From positions 1 through 29,013 of IMG/VR virus record IMGVR_UViG_3300025508_000115: a DNA stretch of 29,013 nt. One strand, 5' to 3'. Shown piece after piece: positions 7,159 to 13,598 of the stretch (the stretch's first letter is position 1; the number at the start of each line of letters is the position of its first letter). The translations under genes were made by a program, and so were the position numbers. Origin of the DNA: a virus. The notes under the pieces are model-generated. The model saw nothing but the letters and a program-made list of their open reading frames with translations. It ran no database searches and was not told the DNA's origin.

Positions 7159-8186
7159 TAATCTTTGGCAGCTATAATCACGTTTGCATATTTAACGTTT
7201 GCGGCAGGAACGGTTGCATCAACATCCGCTGCGGCACTTGACAAACTTCCACTAAATGGATGAGAGTGAGATCCACCACCACCTGTGTTACCTGTGGTTC
7301 CAGAAGCTATGTAGTTATTACTAGGAGCATTTCTAGGACCACTAGTTGGTGATATGGCTGCTGCAGGGTGATTGTGAGAAGGTATCTGAGGCGTTGATAA
7401 TGTAGTATTTCCTACTGTTCCAGAAAGTGAACCAGTTACAGGAGCTGAATCTTGAACCGCTGTTTTATTTGTCGTTGCTAAGAAAGATGAAAAGAAAGCG
7501 GTTGAACCCCCTGTACCACCACCTGATCCTGTGACAACTGACATAACAGCTTCATTAAGTGCAGCAGTTGTATCTTTAGTCCAACCTGTTGGAGCAGATG
7601 CTTGATAGAAAACTTGTTTTGTTCCAGAAGGAAAAGGTTCAACTCCACTTAAATTTGAACCATCACCTGTAAATGTTGTAGCAGTTACAGCACCATTTGT
7701 TCTAAGAATAATTTGTCCTGATGAACCAGCAGTAACAGTGTCTTTAAAAGTTGTTGCTCCTAGTTTATCAACTGAGTTGTAAATTTTAAAATTTGCAGAA
7801 CCCTCACAATATACATGTGAGTATGCTCCTTGTGCTATAACAAAACCATTTGCTGTATGACCTGTTGCAGCTATGGTAAGAGTTTGAGAACCTGTTGTAT
7901 TATTAAAGAAAACATATTCACTTTCAGTGGCAGGGATAAATACTACGATATCTCCTGTTAAAGCCCCTGTAAGTTCAATTACTTTATTAGAAGACTCAGC
8001 AGTTGGATCTGCATCCGCAGTTGAAAGAGTAATATTAGAAGAACCTGCAACAGATTTAGCTAAATAACCACCACCAAAAGCGTCTAAAACATCTAAATTA
8101 TTATTAGTGTTTGTACCCCAGGTATTGGCGTTAGCCCCTGTTTCCATCTTTTCTAATTTGAATCTACTTGTATATGTACTTGCCAT
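7158..8186 (-). CDS. Tail fibre / collar-type host-recognition protein, 342 aa
   Basis: Residues 1-40 contain a conserved phage fibre start (MASTYTSRFKLEKMETGANA, then NTWGTNTNNNLDVLD). The middle is beta-rich and Ser/Thr/Gly-rich. A collar-like module follows (FPSGTKQVFYQASAPTGWTKD at about 185-205), which in many fibres precedes the receptor-binding tip. Two HxH pairs, H271/H273 (SHNHP) and H307/H309 (SHSHP), recall the metal-coordinating His motifs of trimeric T4-type fibre tips. The C-terminus (KYANVIIAAKD) is typical of such proteins. It probably forms a trimeric fibre that contacts the cell surface. Placed next to the tail and the glycosyltransferase cassette. Confidence 0.85.
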   Translation of the reverse strand: MASTYTSRFKLEKMETGANANTWGTNTNNNLDVLDAFGGGYLAKSVAGSSNITLSTADADPTAESSNKVIELTGALTGDIVVFIPATESEYVFFNNTTGSQTLTIAATGHTANGFVIAQGAYSHVYCEGSANFKIYNSVDKLGATTFKDTVTAGSSGQIILRTNGAVTATTFTGDGSNLSGVEPFPSGTKQVFYQASAPTGWTKDTTAALNEAVMSVVTGSGGGTGGSTAFFSSFLATTNKTAVQDSAPVTGSLSGTVGNTTLSTPQIPSHNHPAAAISPTSGPRNAPSNNYIASGTTGNTGGGGSHSHPFSGSLSSAAADVDATVPAANVKYANVIIAAKD

Positions 8187-8236
8187 GTTTAAACCTCTCT
8201 AAAATATATCTTTTTTTGTTATTCAAGCAACATCTT

Positions 8237-9253
8237 TTATGCTGCGTCTACCCCTGTCCAAGTATTACTTGCACCTGTCGTTATGCCTGTCCATGTATTG
8301 CTAGCCCCTGGAGAAACATTTGCCCAAGGTGTGGCAAACGGATTTCCTGTGACTATCGATAAGTCAAGTCCTGTTAAGTTCACTGTAGCACTACCTGTAG
8401 CTGTTGCTGTTCCTGCAGCGAAACTCATGGCAACTGTGGAAACACTTACAATTACACCCGTTCCTACCTCTACTGTTTCCGTACCTAAAGCAGAAGTCAT
8501 TGAAACTCCTGTAGGTTGTACAAGAGCATCTGCCTCTGCCACAGCAGTTCCAAGTGCAGAAGTCATTGTTACTGGAACAGGATCTACTTGTGTAAATATT
8601 TCAATAGTAGGAGTTCCAATAGCAAAGTCTAATTGATCGGAAGGTGCAATAACTGCAACACTTCCCTCACCAGAAACAGTCGCTCCTGATAAAGCTACAC
8701 TTACTAATTGACTATCTAAAGTAACAAGAGATGTTCCTGTTTCAGTTGTATCACCTAGAGCACTTGTCATCTCTAAGCCTGTTACAGAAACTATGACACC
8801 CGAACCTACTTCAACTGTAGGAGTGCCTAGGTCCGTGGACATCGCCACGCTTGTGACGCTAACCTCTTGAGTTATATTTTCATTCCATGCGAAAGATCCC
8901 CATGTAGATCTTCCCCAACCTGCATCAACGGTTCCTGATGCGGTTTCAGTACCTAAACCAAATGATGTGGATAAACTTCCGAGAACAACACCTGTGCCCT
9001 CACCTACCGTGACTCCTGATAATTGTGTTTCAAATGAAACGCCTGTTGGAAAATAAACGTTTTCAGGTTCAGCTATTAGAGTGCCTAAAGCAGAAGATAC
9101 TTGTAATGAATCTAATGTGACTAAACAATCAGCTATAACACTTTCTGTGCCTAATGCTGTTGTAGTCGATAACCCAGTAACAGATACCGTGATCGAGCTT
9201 TGTTGGCCAAATGCCCCTTCGCCCCAATTATTTTCACCCCAAGCATCTGCCAT
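8237..9253 (-). CDS. Repeat-rich beta-structural tail/fibre protein, 338 aa
   Basis: The protein consists of about twelve degenerate units of roughly 25 residues, each centred on a motif like MTSALGTETV (examples TTTALGTESV, VSSALGTLIA, MTSALGTAVA). The units look like short beta hairpins that would stack into an elongated fibre or stalk. Trp-Gly motifs at residues 4-16 and 112-125 separate the blocks and match one in the nozzle-like protein. The C-terminus has a near-perfect duplication of GASNTWTG. A strong GAGGAG ribosome site lies upstream of the ATG. DNA-level direct repeats such as GCAGAAGTCATTG occur twice, so unit number may change by recombination. A structural fibre or tail-decoration role is inferred. 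Confidence 0.75.
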   Translation of the reverse strand: MADAWGENNWGEGAFGQQSSITVSVTGLSTTTALGTESVIADCLVTLDSLQVSSALGTLIAEPENVYFPTGVSFETQLSGVTVGEGTGVVLGSLSTSFGLGTETASGTVDAGWGRSTWGSFAWNENITQEVSVTSVAMSTDLGTPTVEVGSGVIVSVTGLEMTSALGDTTETGTSLVTLDSQLVSVALSGATVSGEGSVAVIAPSDQLDFAIGTPTIEIFTQVDPVPVTMTSALGTAVAEADALVQPTGVSMTSALGTETVEVGTGVIVSVSTVAMSFAAGTATATGSATVNLTGLDLSIVTGNPFATPWANVSPGASNTWTGITTGASNTWTGVDAA

Positions 9254-9270
9254 GGTAATGCTCCTCTAAA

Positions 9271-9714
9271 TTAAGATAATCTTAATATAGCACTTGAAGC
9301 ATCATTAGTTGGGAATGCGATTGTGAATGTACCGTTTGTTGATGTCTTTACACTTCCGAAATCAAGAACACAAATAGCTGCGTTTGTATTAGATGATGAT
9401 CTATTATAGATCAAAGCTGCTTGAGCAGATATTGTTGCTGATGTAAAACTTGCGTTTGCAAAATCAACAAATGCTGTTGAAGCTGTTGCGCTAGTTGCTG
9501 TTAAGCCAATGGTTGGACTTGTTAAAGTTATACCACCTGCTGCGTATGTTCCGGATGCACCTACTTCGTTTGTTGCGGAATAGGCTGTTGTGTTTCCATT
9601 TAAAGTTACAGAGTTTGTGTACAAAGCGAGATTGATTGTATCGTTATCAATATCATGATCGCCTGCTAACAGTTCTTTTTTAAATGAAGCACAGACTGCT
9701 TGATTTATTGCCAT
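9271..9714 (-). CDS. Virion structural protein, 147 aa
   Basis: A 147-residue protein with the conserved opening MAINQAVCASFKKELLAGDH, then INLALYT, a Gly/Tyr element (GTYAAGGITL), and C-terminal VLDFGSVKTSTNGTFTIAFP. This is a widely distributed phage structural family found in tail regions, almost wholly beta. No membrane or signal sequence. A 17-base AT palindrome (9270-9286) spans its stop codon. It lies between the SU10-like adaptor and the repeat protein, consistent with a tail component. Exact position in the virion is unknown. Confidence 0.75.
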   Translation of the reverse strand: MAINQAVCASFKKELLAGDHDIDNDTINLALYTNSVTLNGNTTAYSATNEVGASGTYAAGGITLTSPTIGLTATSATASTAFVDFANASFTSATISAQAALIYNRSSSNTNAAICVLDFGSVKTSTNGTFTIAFPTNDASSAILRLS

Positions 9715-9729
9715 TTTTTAGTTACTCCC

Positions 9730-10416
9730 TTATGGTGTTAGCGATTTCATCGGAATGCGTAACACACCATTTTGATACTCATCCCTACGTTTACGACCCA
9801 TTTGCTCTTGTGCAAAATCTTGCAGAGCTACTTGGTACTTACTTTCGTATAATTGCATATCTTGTGGGTTTTTCAAGTAAGAAAAAGCCTCCGATAAAGT
9901 TCCAAATAATAGAACTTCAGGAGCGTTATTAGACAAAAATGTTGTGGTGGAGGTTGTTCCTGAACCATTCCCTAATCTTTCGGCTGTTTCATCATACCAC
10001 ATCTCCACTGTATAAGCTACATTTGGAGTAGGAGCTACAATCAAGGTTGTTGCGTCCCAATTACCCCAATACTTGGGTTGCCCTGTAAAATTTGTATCTG
10101 TCGTGGATCTTTCTACCGAATATTCGTCCATAAAAGTGGCATCTCTTTGCTCTAACCAAGTTCTTGTTCCATCATCAGCTACGATTTGTAAGGCTCTAGC
10201 AAATCTAAATCCACCTTCTGGACCACTGACATCTAGAAAAGCATTATTAGCTTCAAAGGTTGTAGTGGCATATCTTCTTTGATCATCAGAATCTAATTGT
10301 CTAGCTACTTTATTTTCTATGTTAGTTAAAAAAACATTAATCACAGAATTAGACAATACATCACTTGTTACTTCTGTGTAATTTCTTACATTATCTAAAA
10401 GTTCTGAATAATTCAT
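9730..10416 (-). CDS. SU10-like tail adaptor protein, 228 aa
   Basis: The N-terminal helices (YSELLDNVRNYTEVTSDVLS, then VINVFLTNIENKVARQLDSD) followed by a long beta-rich middle and a C-terminal helical end (ALQDFAQEQMGRKRRDEYQN) match the pattern of adaptor proteins that sit under the portal in SU10-type short-tailed phages. Such proteins join the portal ring to the nozzle. Its start overlaps the zinc-ribbon gene by four bases (ATGA). The presence of this gene together with the P22/SU10-type portal is one of the main reasons for calling this phage a podovirus. Confidence 0.7.
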   Translation of the reverse strand: MNYSELLDNVRNYTEVTSDVLSNSVINVFLTNIENKVARQLDSDDQRRYATTTFEANNAFLDVSGPEGGFRFARALQIVADDGTRTWLEQRDATFMDEYSVERSTTDTNFTGQPKYWGNWDATTLIVAPTPNVAYTVEMWYDETAERLGNGSGTTSTTTFLSNNAPEVLLFGTLSEAFSYLKNPQDMQLYESKYQVALQDFAQEQMGRKRRDEYQNGVLRIPMKSLTP

Positions 10417-10745
10417 GATATCTCCACTGTCACTTTACCAACACTTGAACCAATAATCAATGCTCTACTTGGTTCAGACGGTTGCATTCCATTTGATTCA
10501 AAAGATGAGTCTCCTGAAGCTCCAACAAAAACAGTCATAGGTTCTTGTCTCGCTGGTCTAGCCCAAGGTAAGGCTTGTGCATCAGCACTATGATAAGGAG
10601 GATCTAGTTGAGGATGCTTGGGCTCAAAACACTCAGGACAAGTTTTTAAACCGTTCCATTCTTGTCTTAATTGATTGAAATTATATTGTTGACCACATCT
10701 GTCGCAAAGAGCAACAGCATATTTACCAGTAGCAAAAACGCCCAT
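10413..10745 (-). CDS. Zinc-ribbon virion-associated protein, 110 aa
   Basis: Two Cys pairs, CDRC at residues 14-17 and CPEC at 36-39, form a clear treble-clef or zinc-ribbon site, with the linking segment QLRQEWNGLKT. CFEPKHPQLDPP follows the second pair. The C-terminal half is beta-rich with GASGDSS and RALIIGSSVGKVTVEIS, so this is a two-domain protein. Small zinc-ribbon proteins of this arrangement occur between head-completion and adaptor genes in marine phages. It lies one base from the upstream gene and overlaps the next by four, so it belongs to the connector operon. A structural or assembly role is likely. Confidence 0.8.
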   Translation of the reverse strand: MGVFATGKYAVALCDRCGQQYNFNQLRQEWNGLKTCPECFEPKHPQLDPPYHSADAQALPWARPARQEPMTVFVGASGDSSFESNGMQPSEPSRALIIGSSVGKVTVEIS

Positions 10746-10746
10746 G

Positions 10747-11430
10747 TTACGACCCGTTTATAAAATAATTTTGAGGAGTCAAATGAACAGAGGCTCTTTG
10801 TCCGTCTTCGGTGAGAGCTCTTTGTAATTCATCTTCATAATATAATTTTAAAGATTGAGTAGCTTGTGGGTTTTTCTTTTGCGATAAATAAAAAGCTAAT
10901 CCTGAAACCATACAAGGAAGAAACCTAAATGGAGCGTCAGGCTGATTTGTATAAGCTCCAGCGTCTTGTATCCTACCTATGTAGTTATAATTAATCTGAG
11001 TATCTGTTGTATTAGGTGTTTGATAAAGATTAATTTGAACGTTAGACAAATTTCTCTCGACATAATACTGCGTCGGTTGACCTTGAGAAAATTTGTTAGG
11101 AATGGCTTGATACTCCGATCTTGATATTTTTGTCATAGTAGTATCAGTTGTTGTTCCACTTGAGACAGTTCTAAAGGTCATTTCTAACACATCACTTGCA
11201 TCACTAGGAGCATTATAAGTAGTTGTTCCCGCTGTTAAATTAGCAGTATGATTTTCTACTTTCCATAAATGAATACCTCTGTTCATCCATTCTTGGAATA
11301 AGATATTAAGACTACGTCTAGCAGATTTTAAATCATATCCTGATCTAGTCTCAAGACCACATCTTTCATATGCATCTTCTATAACGTCATCTATATCTAA
11401 ATTAAAAGTAGTTGTACCAGAGGTAGCCAT
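10747..11430 (-). CDS. Head-tail adaptor / head completion protein (P22 gp4-like), 227 aa
   Basis: The N-terminal segment (DIDDVIEDAYERCGLE, then YDLKSARRSLNILFQEWMNRG) is a helical bundle typical of gp4/gp11-like connectors of short-tailed phages, which bind beneath the portal after packaging. The middle is beta-rich, and a C-terminal helix region (LPCMVSGLAFYLSQK, then LKLYYEDELQRAL) resembles the same family. Location immediately before the zinc-ribbon and SU10-like adaptor fits. No signal or membrane segment. The exact family (P22 gp4 versus T7 gp11) is not resolved from sequence alone. Confidence 0.65.
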   Translation of the reverse strand: MATSGTTTFNLDIDDVIEDAYERCGLETRSGYDLKSARRSLNILFQEWMNRGIHLWKVENHTANLTAGTTTYNAPSDASDVLEMTFRTVSSGTTTDTTMTKISRSEYQAIPNKFSQGQPTQYYVERNLSNVQINLYQTPNTTDTQINYNYIGRIQDAGAYTNQPDAPFRFLPCMVSGLAFYLSQKKNPQATQSLKLYYEDELQRALTEDGQRASVHLTPQNYFINGS

Positions 11431-11431
11431 T

Positions 11432-11602
11432 TTACTTCTTCATCATTCCGCCACCACGTTTTTTGGCCATGCCACCACCACGCTTTTTAACGACAGATTT
11501 TTTCTTTGCTGGACCACCATCCATCATTTTCTTCATCATGCCACCACCACGCTTTTTGGCCATGCCACCTTTTTTCATTACTTGTTTCTTTTTTGCCATC
11601 AT
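11432..11602 (-). CDS. Lys/Gly/Met-rich repeat peptide, 56 aa
   Basis: The start overlaps the stop of the upstream gene (ATGA), and the stop lies one base before the ATG of the connector gene (TAAAATG), so the frame is fitted tightly between real genes. The product has almost no residues beyond Lys, Arg, Gly and Met. The unit MAKKRGGGMMKK occurs at residues 14-25 and 45-56, and the matching DNA is a direct repeat. The alternating basic and Gly/Met patches would bind nucleic acid or pack inside a capsid. I do not know a function; similar low-complexity peptides occur in uncultured marine phages. Confidence 0.7.
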   Translation of the reverse strand: MMAKKKQVMKKGGMAKKRGGGMMKKMMDGGPAKKKSVVKKRGGGMAKKRGGGMMKK

Positions 11603-12210
11603 GATTTTACTCCTTTTTTAAAAAGTTTTTCGTACGTATTTTGCCTTTCAGCTACTACTTCATCGTAGTATTCCTTAGGCCATTTCTTATAATAGCCTAT
11701 CTTATGTAGTTTGCAACTTGCATCATACAGTTGTTTAAATTTTTGTATAAGCATCATGGAATATTCTAAGTCACCATGTTCTACAGGATCCTCAGTGGGA
11801 TCACAAAGAAAAGCTTCACTATCAGGATCAGCAGGTGTTTCAGGATGAAATCCCATAAAGTACACATCTCTTCTGTTATAGGTTTTATTGTAAAAATCTA
11901 TTTTTTCTTGAAATTGTTCAGGATTATATTGTTCAAAAAAAGGGTCGCAGTAAATTATAATATCATGTTCTTTTTTATTCCAAGACTTAATAACAGAAGT
12001 TAAGTGTTTTTCATATTTAGACTTATCCATACGAACTTCAATTCGCACTTTTTTATCTTTTCTCCATTTAGCAGCGAAAGGACACGCTGGAAAACCTATA
12101 TGTTTATTCATTGGTTCCAAGACAGTCTTGGACCAATTAACTACATCAAGCTTTATTTTTTCTGCTTGTTTTTTTCTTGACAATTGTTTTAACCATTGTG
12201 GGTTTTCCAC
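11599..12210 (-). CDS. Conserved protein with a CPFA motif (DUF1415-like?), 203 aa
   Basis: The frame opens with a GTG at 12210 (MENPQWLKQL when read as Met), overlapping the upstream gene by 65 bases. Residues 37-49 read HIGFPACPFAAKW, and a later FHPETP follows YFMG. The CPFA plus FHP pattern resembles DUF1415-type proteins of bacteria, and I recall similar open reading frames in uncultured marine phages. No function is established. The protein is soluble, charged, and without membrane segment. Its gene sits between small basic structural-type proteins and the connector genes. Family assignment is tentative. Confidence 0.6.
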   Translation of the reverse strand: MENPQWLKQLSRKKQAEKIKLDVVNWSKTVLEPMNKHIGFPACPFAAKWRKDKKVRIEVRMDKSKYEKHLTSVIKSWNKKEHDIIIYCDPFFEQYNPEQFQEKIDFYNKTYNRRDVYFMGFHPETPADPDSEAFLCDPTEDPVEHGDLEYSMMLIQKFKQLYDASCKLHKIGYYKKWPKEYYDEVVAERQNTYEKLFKKGVKS

Positions 12211-12421
12211 CTGGGTTGCCAGCTTTTTGTTTTCTACTGACAGCGGATCTTTTTTGACCTTTTGACATGGCTCTTGCTTTTGCTATAGGAACACATTTAG
12301 GATAATTTTTTCTTTTTTCTTTACCACTTCTCCCACACTTAGGATAAGAGCCATCAGATTTTTTATTAGCTATATCTACCCAGTTTTCTCCTACCCAAGC
12401 TTTAAGACCTTTTTTAGCCAT
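12146..12421 (-). CDS. DUF5872-like small basic protein, 91 aa
   Basis: Residues 5-45 hold GLKAWVGENWVDIANKK, then a Cys pair, C29 and C43, in YPKCGRSGK and YPKCVPIAKA; the rest is Lys/Arg-rich and ends in KKKTSRKNKA. This WVDI and PKC...PKCVP pattern is the signature I associate with DUF5872. The two Cys-containing turns may bind metal. Start overlaps the upstream stop by one base (TAATG). It is one of several highly basic small proteins in this block; such proteins in marine phages are of unknown function and could be virion or DNA-binding proteins. Confidence 0.75.
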   Translation of the reverse strand: MAKKGLKAWVGENWVDIANKKSDGSYPKCGRSGKEKRKNYPKCVPIAKARAMSKGQKRSAVSRKQKAGNPGGKPTMVKTIVKKKTSRKNKA

Positions 12422-12690
12422 TACGTTTTTTTAGTAACTTTTCTTTTACTTTCCATGACACCACCACATCCCTTAGCTATTCCACCTTGACCATAACTAG
12501 ATACCATCTTTCTTTCTTGAGAAACTTTATTAATCATACCACCATCAGCTTTTTTCTTTGGTTTCTTTTTACCACCTGGAGTTACTTTTCCACTGCACAC
12601 AGCACCTGCATACATATTAGCATATGCGCTAGGGTAGACTTTAAATTTCCTCTTAGCGGCCGCTTTACCTCTTGCACATAATTTACCCAT
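12421..12690 (-). CDS. Small Lys/Gly-rich conserved protein, 89 aa
   Basis: The first third (MGKLCARGKAAAKRKFKVYP, then SAYANMYAGAVCSGK) is the recognisable conserved segment of a small basic family frequent in marine phages; the rest is Lys/Gly-rich low-complexity (GGKKKPKKKADGG, GQGGIAKGCGGVM). Cysteines at about residues 5, 32 and 75. Net charge is strongly positive. It is coupled with the neighbouring DUF5872-like gene, and begins within the last codons of a 21-residue Cys-rich frame. Function unknown; internal virion or DNA-compacting role is a guess. Confidence 0.75.
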   Translation of the reverse strand: MGKLCARGKAAAKRKFKVYPSAYANMYAGAVCSGKVTPGGKKKPKKKADGGMINKVSQERKMVSSYGQGGIAKGCGGVMESKRKVTKKT

Positions 12691-12748
12691 TATCGTTCTC
12701 TGTTTCTAAACCACATATGCATCCGTAATCTTCATTACACTTACACAT
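12683..12748 (-). CDS. 21-aa Cys-rich micropeptide
   Basis: An ATG directly abuts the stop of the upstream gene (TAGATG) and the frame ends inside the first codons of the 89-residue gene (ATGGGTAA). The product is MCKCNEDYGCICGLETENDN plus Gly: two CxC pairs (C2, C4 and C10, C12) in 21 residues, a plausible four-Cys metal site. Tight packing with real genes on both sides and the regular Cys spacing suggest it is translated. A clear ribosome site is lacking, with only AAGGTGG about 15 bases upstream, so it may depend on coupled translation. Function unknown. Confidence 0.45.
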   Translation of the reverse strand: MCKCNEDYGCICGLETENDNG

Positions 12749-12913
12749 CTATTTTACTATTCCACCTTTTTTCTTAAAGCCCATTTTATTCCTTACCTTT
12801 TTAGGTAATTTTTTAAGACCTTTATTTTTTGATGGTATTGGTTTTAGTTTTTTATTCATTTTCTTATCTCCTGTAGATACTTCCTTTTGCATTTGTGCTC
12901 GTGATATGACCAC
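12749..12913 (-). CDS. Small basic phage protein with GTG start, 54 aa
   Basis: The frame runs from a GTG at 12913, whose G is the last base of the upstream TAG (TAGTG), to the TAG at 12749-12751. The N-terminus reads MVISRAQMQKEVSTG, a start I recognise from small marine-phage proteins, which is the reason for choosing the GTG rather than internal ATGs at 12892 or 12859. The latter, with a CAGGAG site before it, would give 36 residues. The C-terminal half (KNKGLKKLPKKVRNKMGFKK) is strongly basic. No known function; it belongs to the cluster of basic small proteins between the membrane block and the connector genes. Confidence 0.6.
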   Translation of the reverse strand: MVISRAQMQKEVSTGDKKMNKKLKPIPSKNKGLKKLPKKVRNKMGFKKKGGIVK

Positions 12914-13140
12914 TAAAACTCACTATAATTCTTAATTAAGAATTCTTCCATCCAAGCCATTTTTTCATCAATTGCTTGAATTTGTACTTTTATAACAGCA
13001 ACATCTTGTTGCATTTTTGCAACACTATCTGCTTTTTGTTCTACTGCATTTAAACGTTCTGACCACATGCCCCATGTAATTAACATTGTGCCAATTAGGA
13101 CAAGATAAGGTAATATAGTTTTTATATCTAATTTAATCAT
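12913..13140 (-). CDS. Membrane-anchored coiled-coil protein, 75 aa
   Basis: A short N-terminal cytoplasmic tail (MIKLDIKT) is followed by one membrane helix (residues about 9-26, ILPYLVLIGTMLITWGMW), then an amphipathic coiled coil of about 40 residues (LNAVEQKADSVAKMQQDVAV, then KVQIQAIDEKM). Start overlaps the previous gene by four bases (ATGA). The architecture of a small inner-membrane protein with a soluble coil suits spanin-like lysis or exclusion proteins, but no lipobox or partner sequence is seen. It pairs with the 153-residue membrane protein that precedes it. Confidence 0.7.
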   Translation of the reverse strand: MIKLDIKTILPYLVLIGTMLITWGMWSERLNAVEQKADSVAKMQQDVAVIKVQIQAIDEKMAWMEEFLIKNYSEF

Positions 13141-13598
13141 TTTGTTTTAGCACTCATGTTACTTAAAGGGTTATTTAAAGCCTTATTAATTTGTAAGTCA
13201 AGGCTTTCTTCAATGAGCTTTAACTCATCAAATACTTCTCTTGTATCTTCTTTTTGTCTATCTTCCACGTCATTTACAATTTCGGTTATGTGACGAATAT
13301 CATTAGCTTGTTGACGTAAATCAGCCTTCATGTCTGAACGCATATCACGTGCCACATCACTGATTATGGTAATTTCGTCTAATATGATATCTAGTTCTGA
13401 TTTTAAAACTGCTATTTCTTCATCATATTTAGATAGATCGGGAGCTGTATACTCCAAAACTTTGGTGGTTAGGTCTTGATAATTTTTCCAAAATTCGAAG
13501 ACTGCCCAAGCACCACTACCTAGGGCACCTAATAGTGTAAGAATAGCAAAAGCTTTACCTCCACTTACCTTTAAACCTGAATACTCAATACTGGGCAT
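13137..13598 (-). CDS. Single-helix membrane coiled-coil protein, 153 aa
   Basis: A membrane segment is present at residues about 14-36 (GKAFAILTLLGALGSGAWAV), with basic residues before it. The rest is a long charged helix (residues about 50-135) with heptad-like spacing, rich in Asp, Glu and Ile (DLTTKVLEY, then LKSELDIILDEITI). No signal peptidase motif, so it is probably an inner-membrane anchor with a coiled-coil domain. The first 14 bases overlap the end of the large secreted protein gene, implying coordinated expression. Candidate roles are lysis regulation or superinfection exclusion. No homologue recognised. Confidence 0.7.
   Translation of the reverse strand: MPSIEYSGLKVSGGKAFAILTLLGALGSGAWAVFEFWKNYQDLTTKVLEYTAPDLSKYDEEIAVLKSELDIILDEITIISDVARDMRSDMKADLRQQANDIRHITEIVNDVEDRQKEDTREVFDELKLIEESLDLQINKALNNPLSNMSAKTK

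Noticed and set aside
9684-9932. 82-codon plus-strand frame
   Set aside because: Antisense to the SU10-like adaptor gene, with no ribosome site and no recognisable protein features.
11440-11560. CRISPR-like look of repeated CCACCACG words
   Set aside because: Repeats are short and irregular, and are explained by the repeated MAKKRGGGMMKK codons of a small gene.
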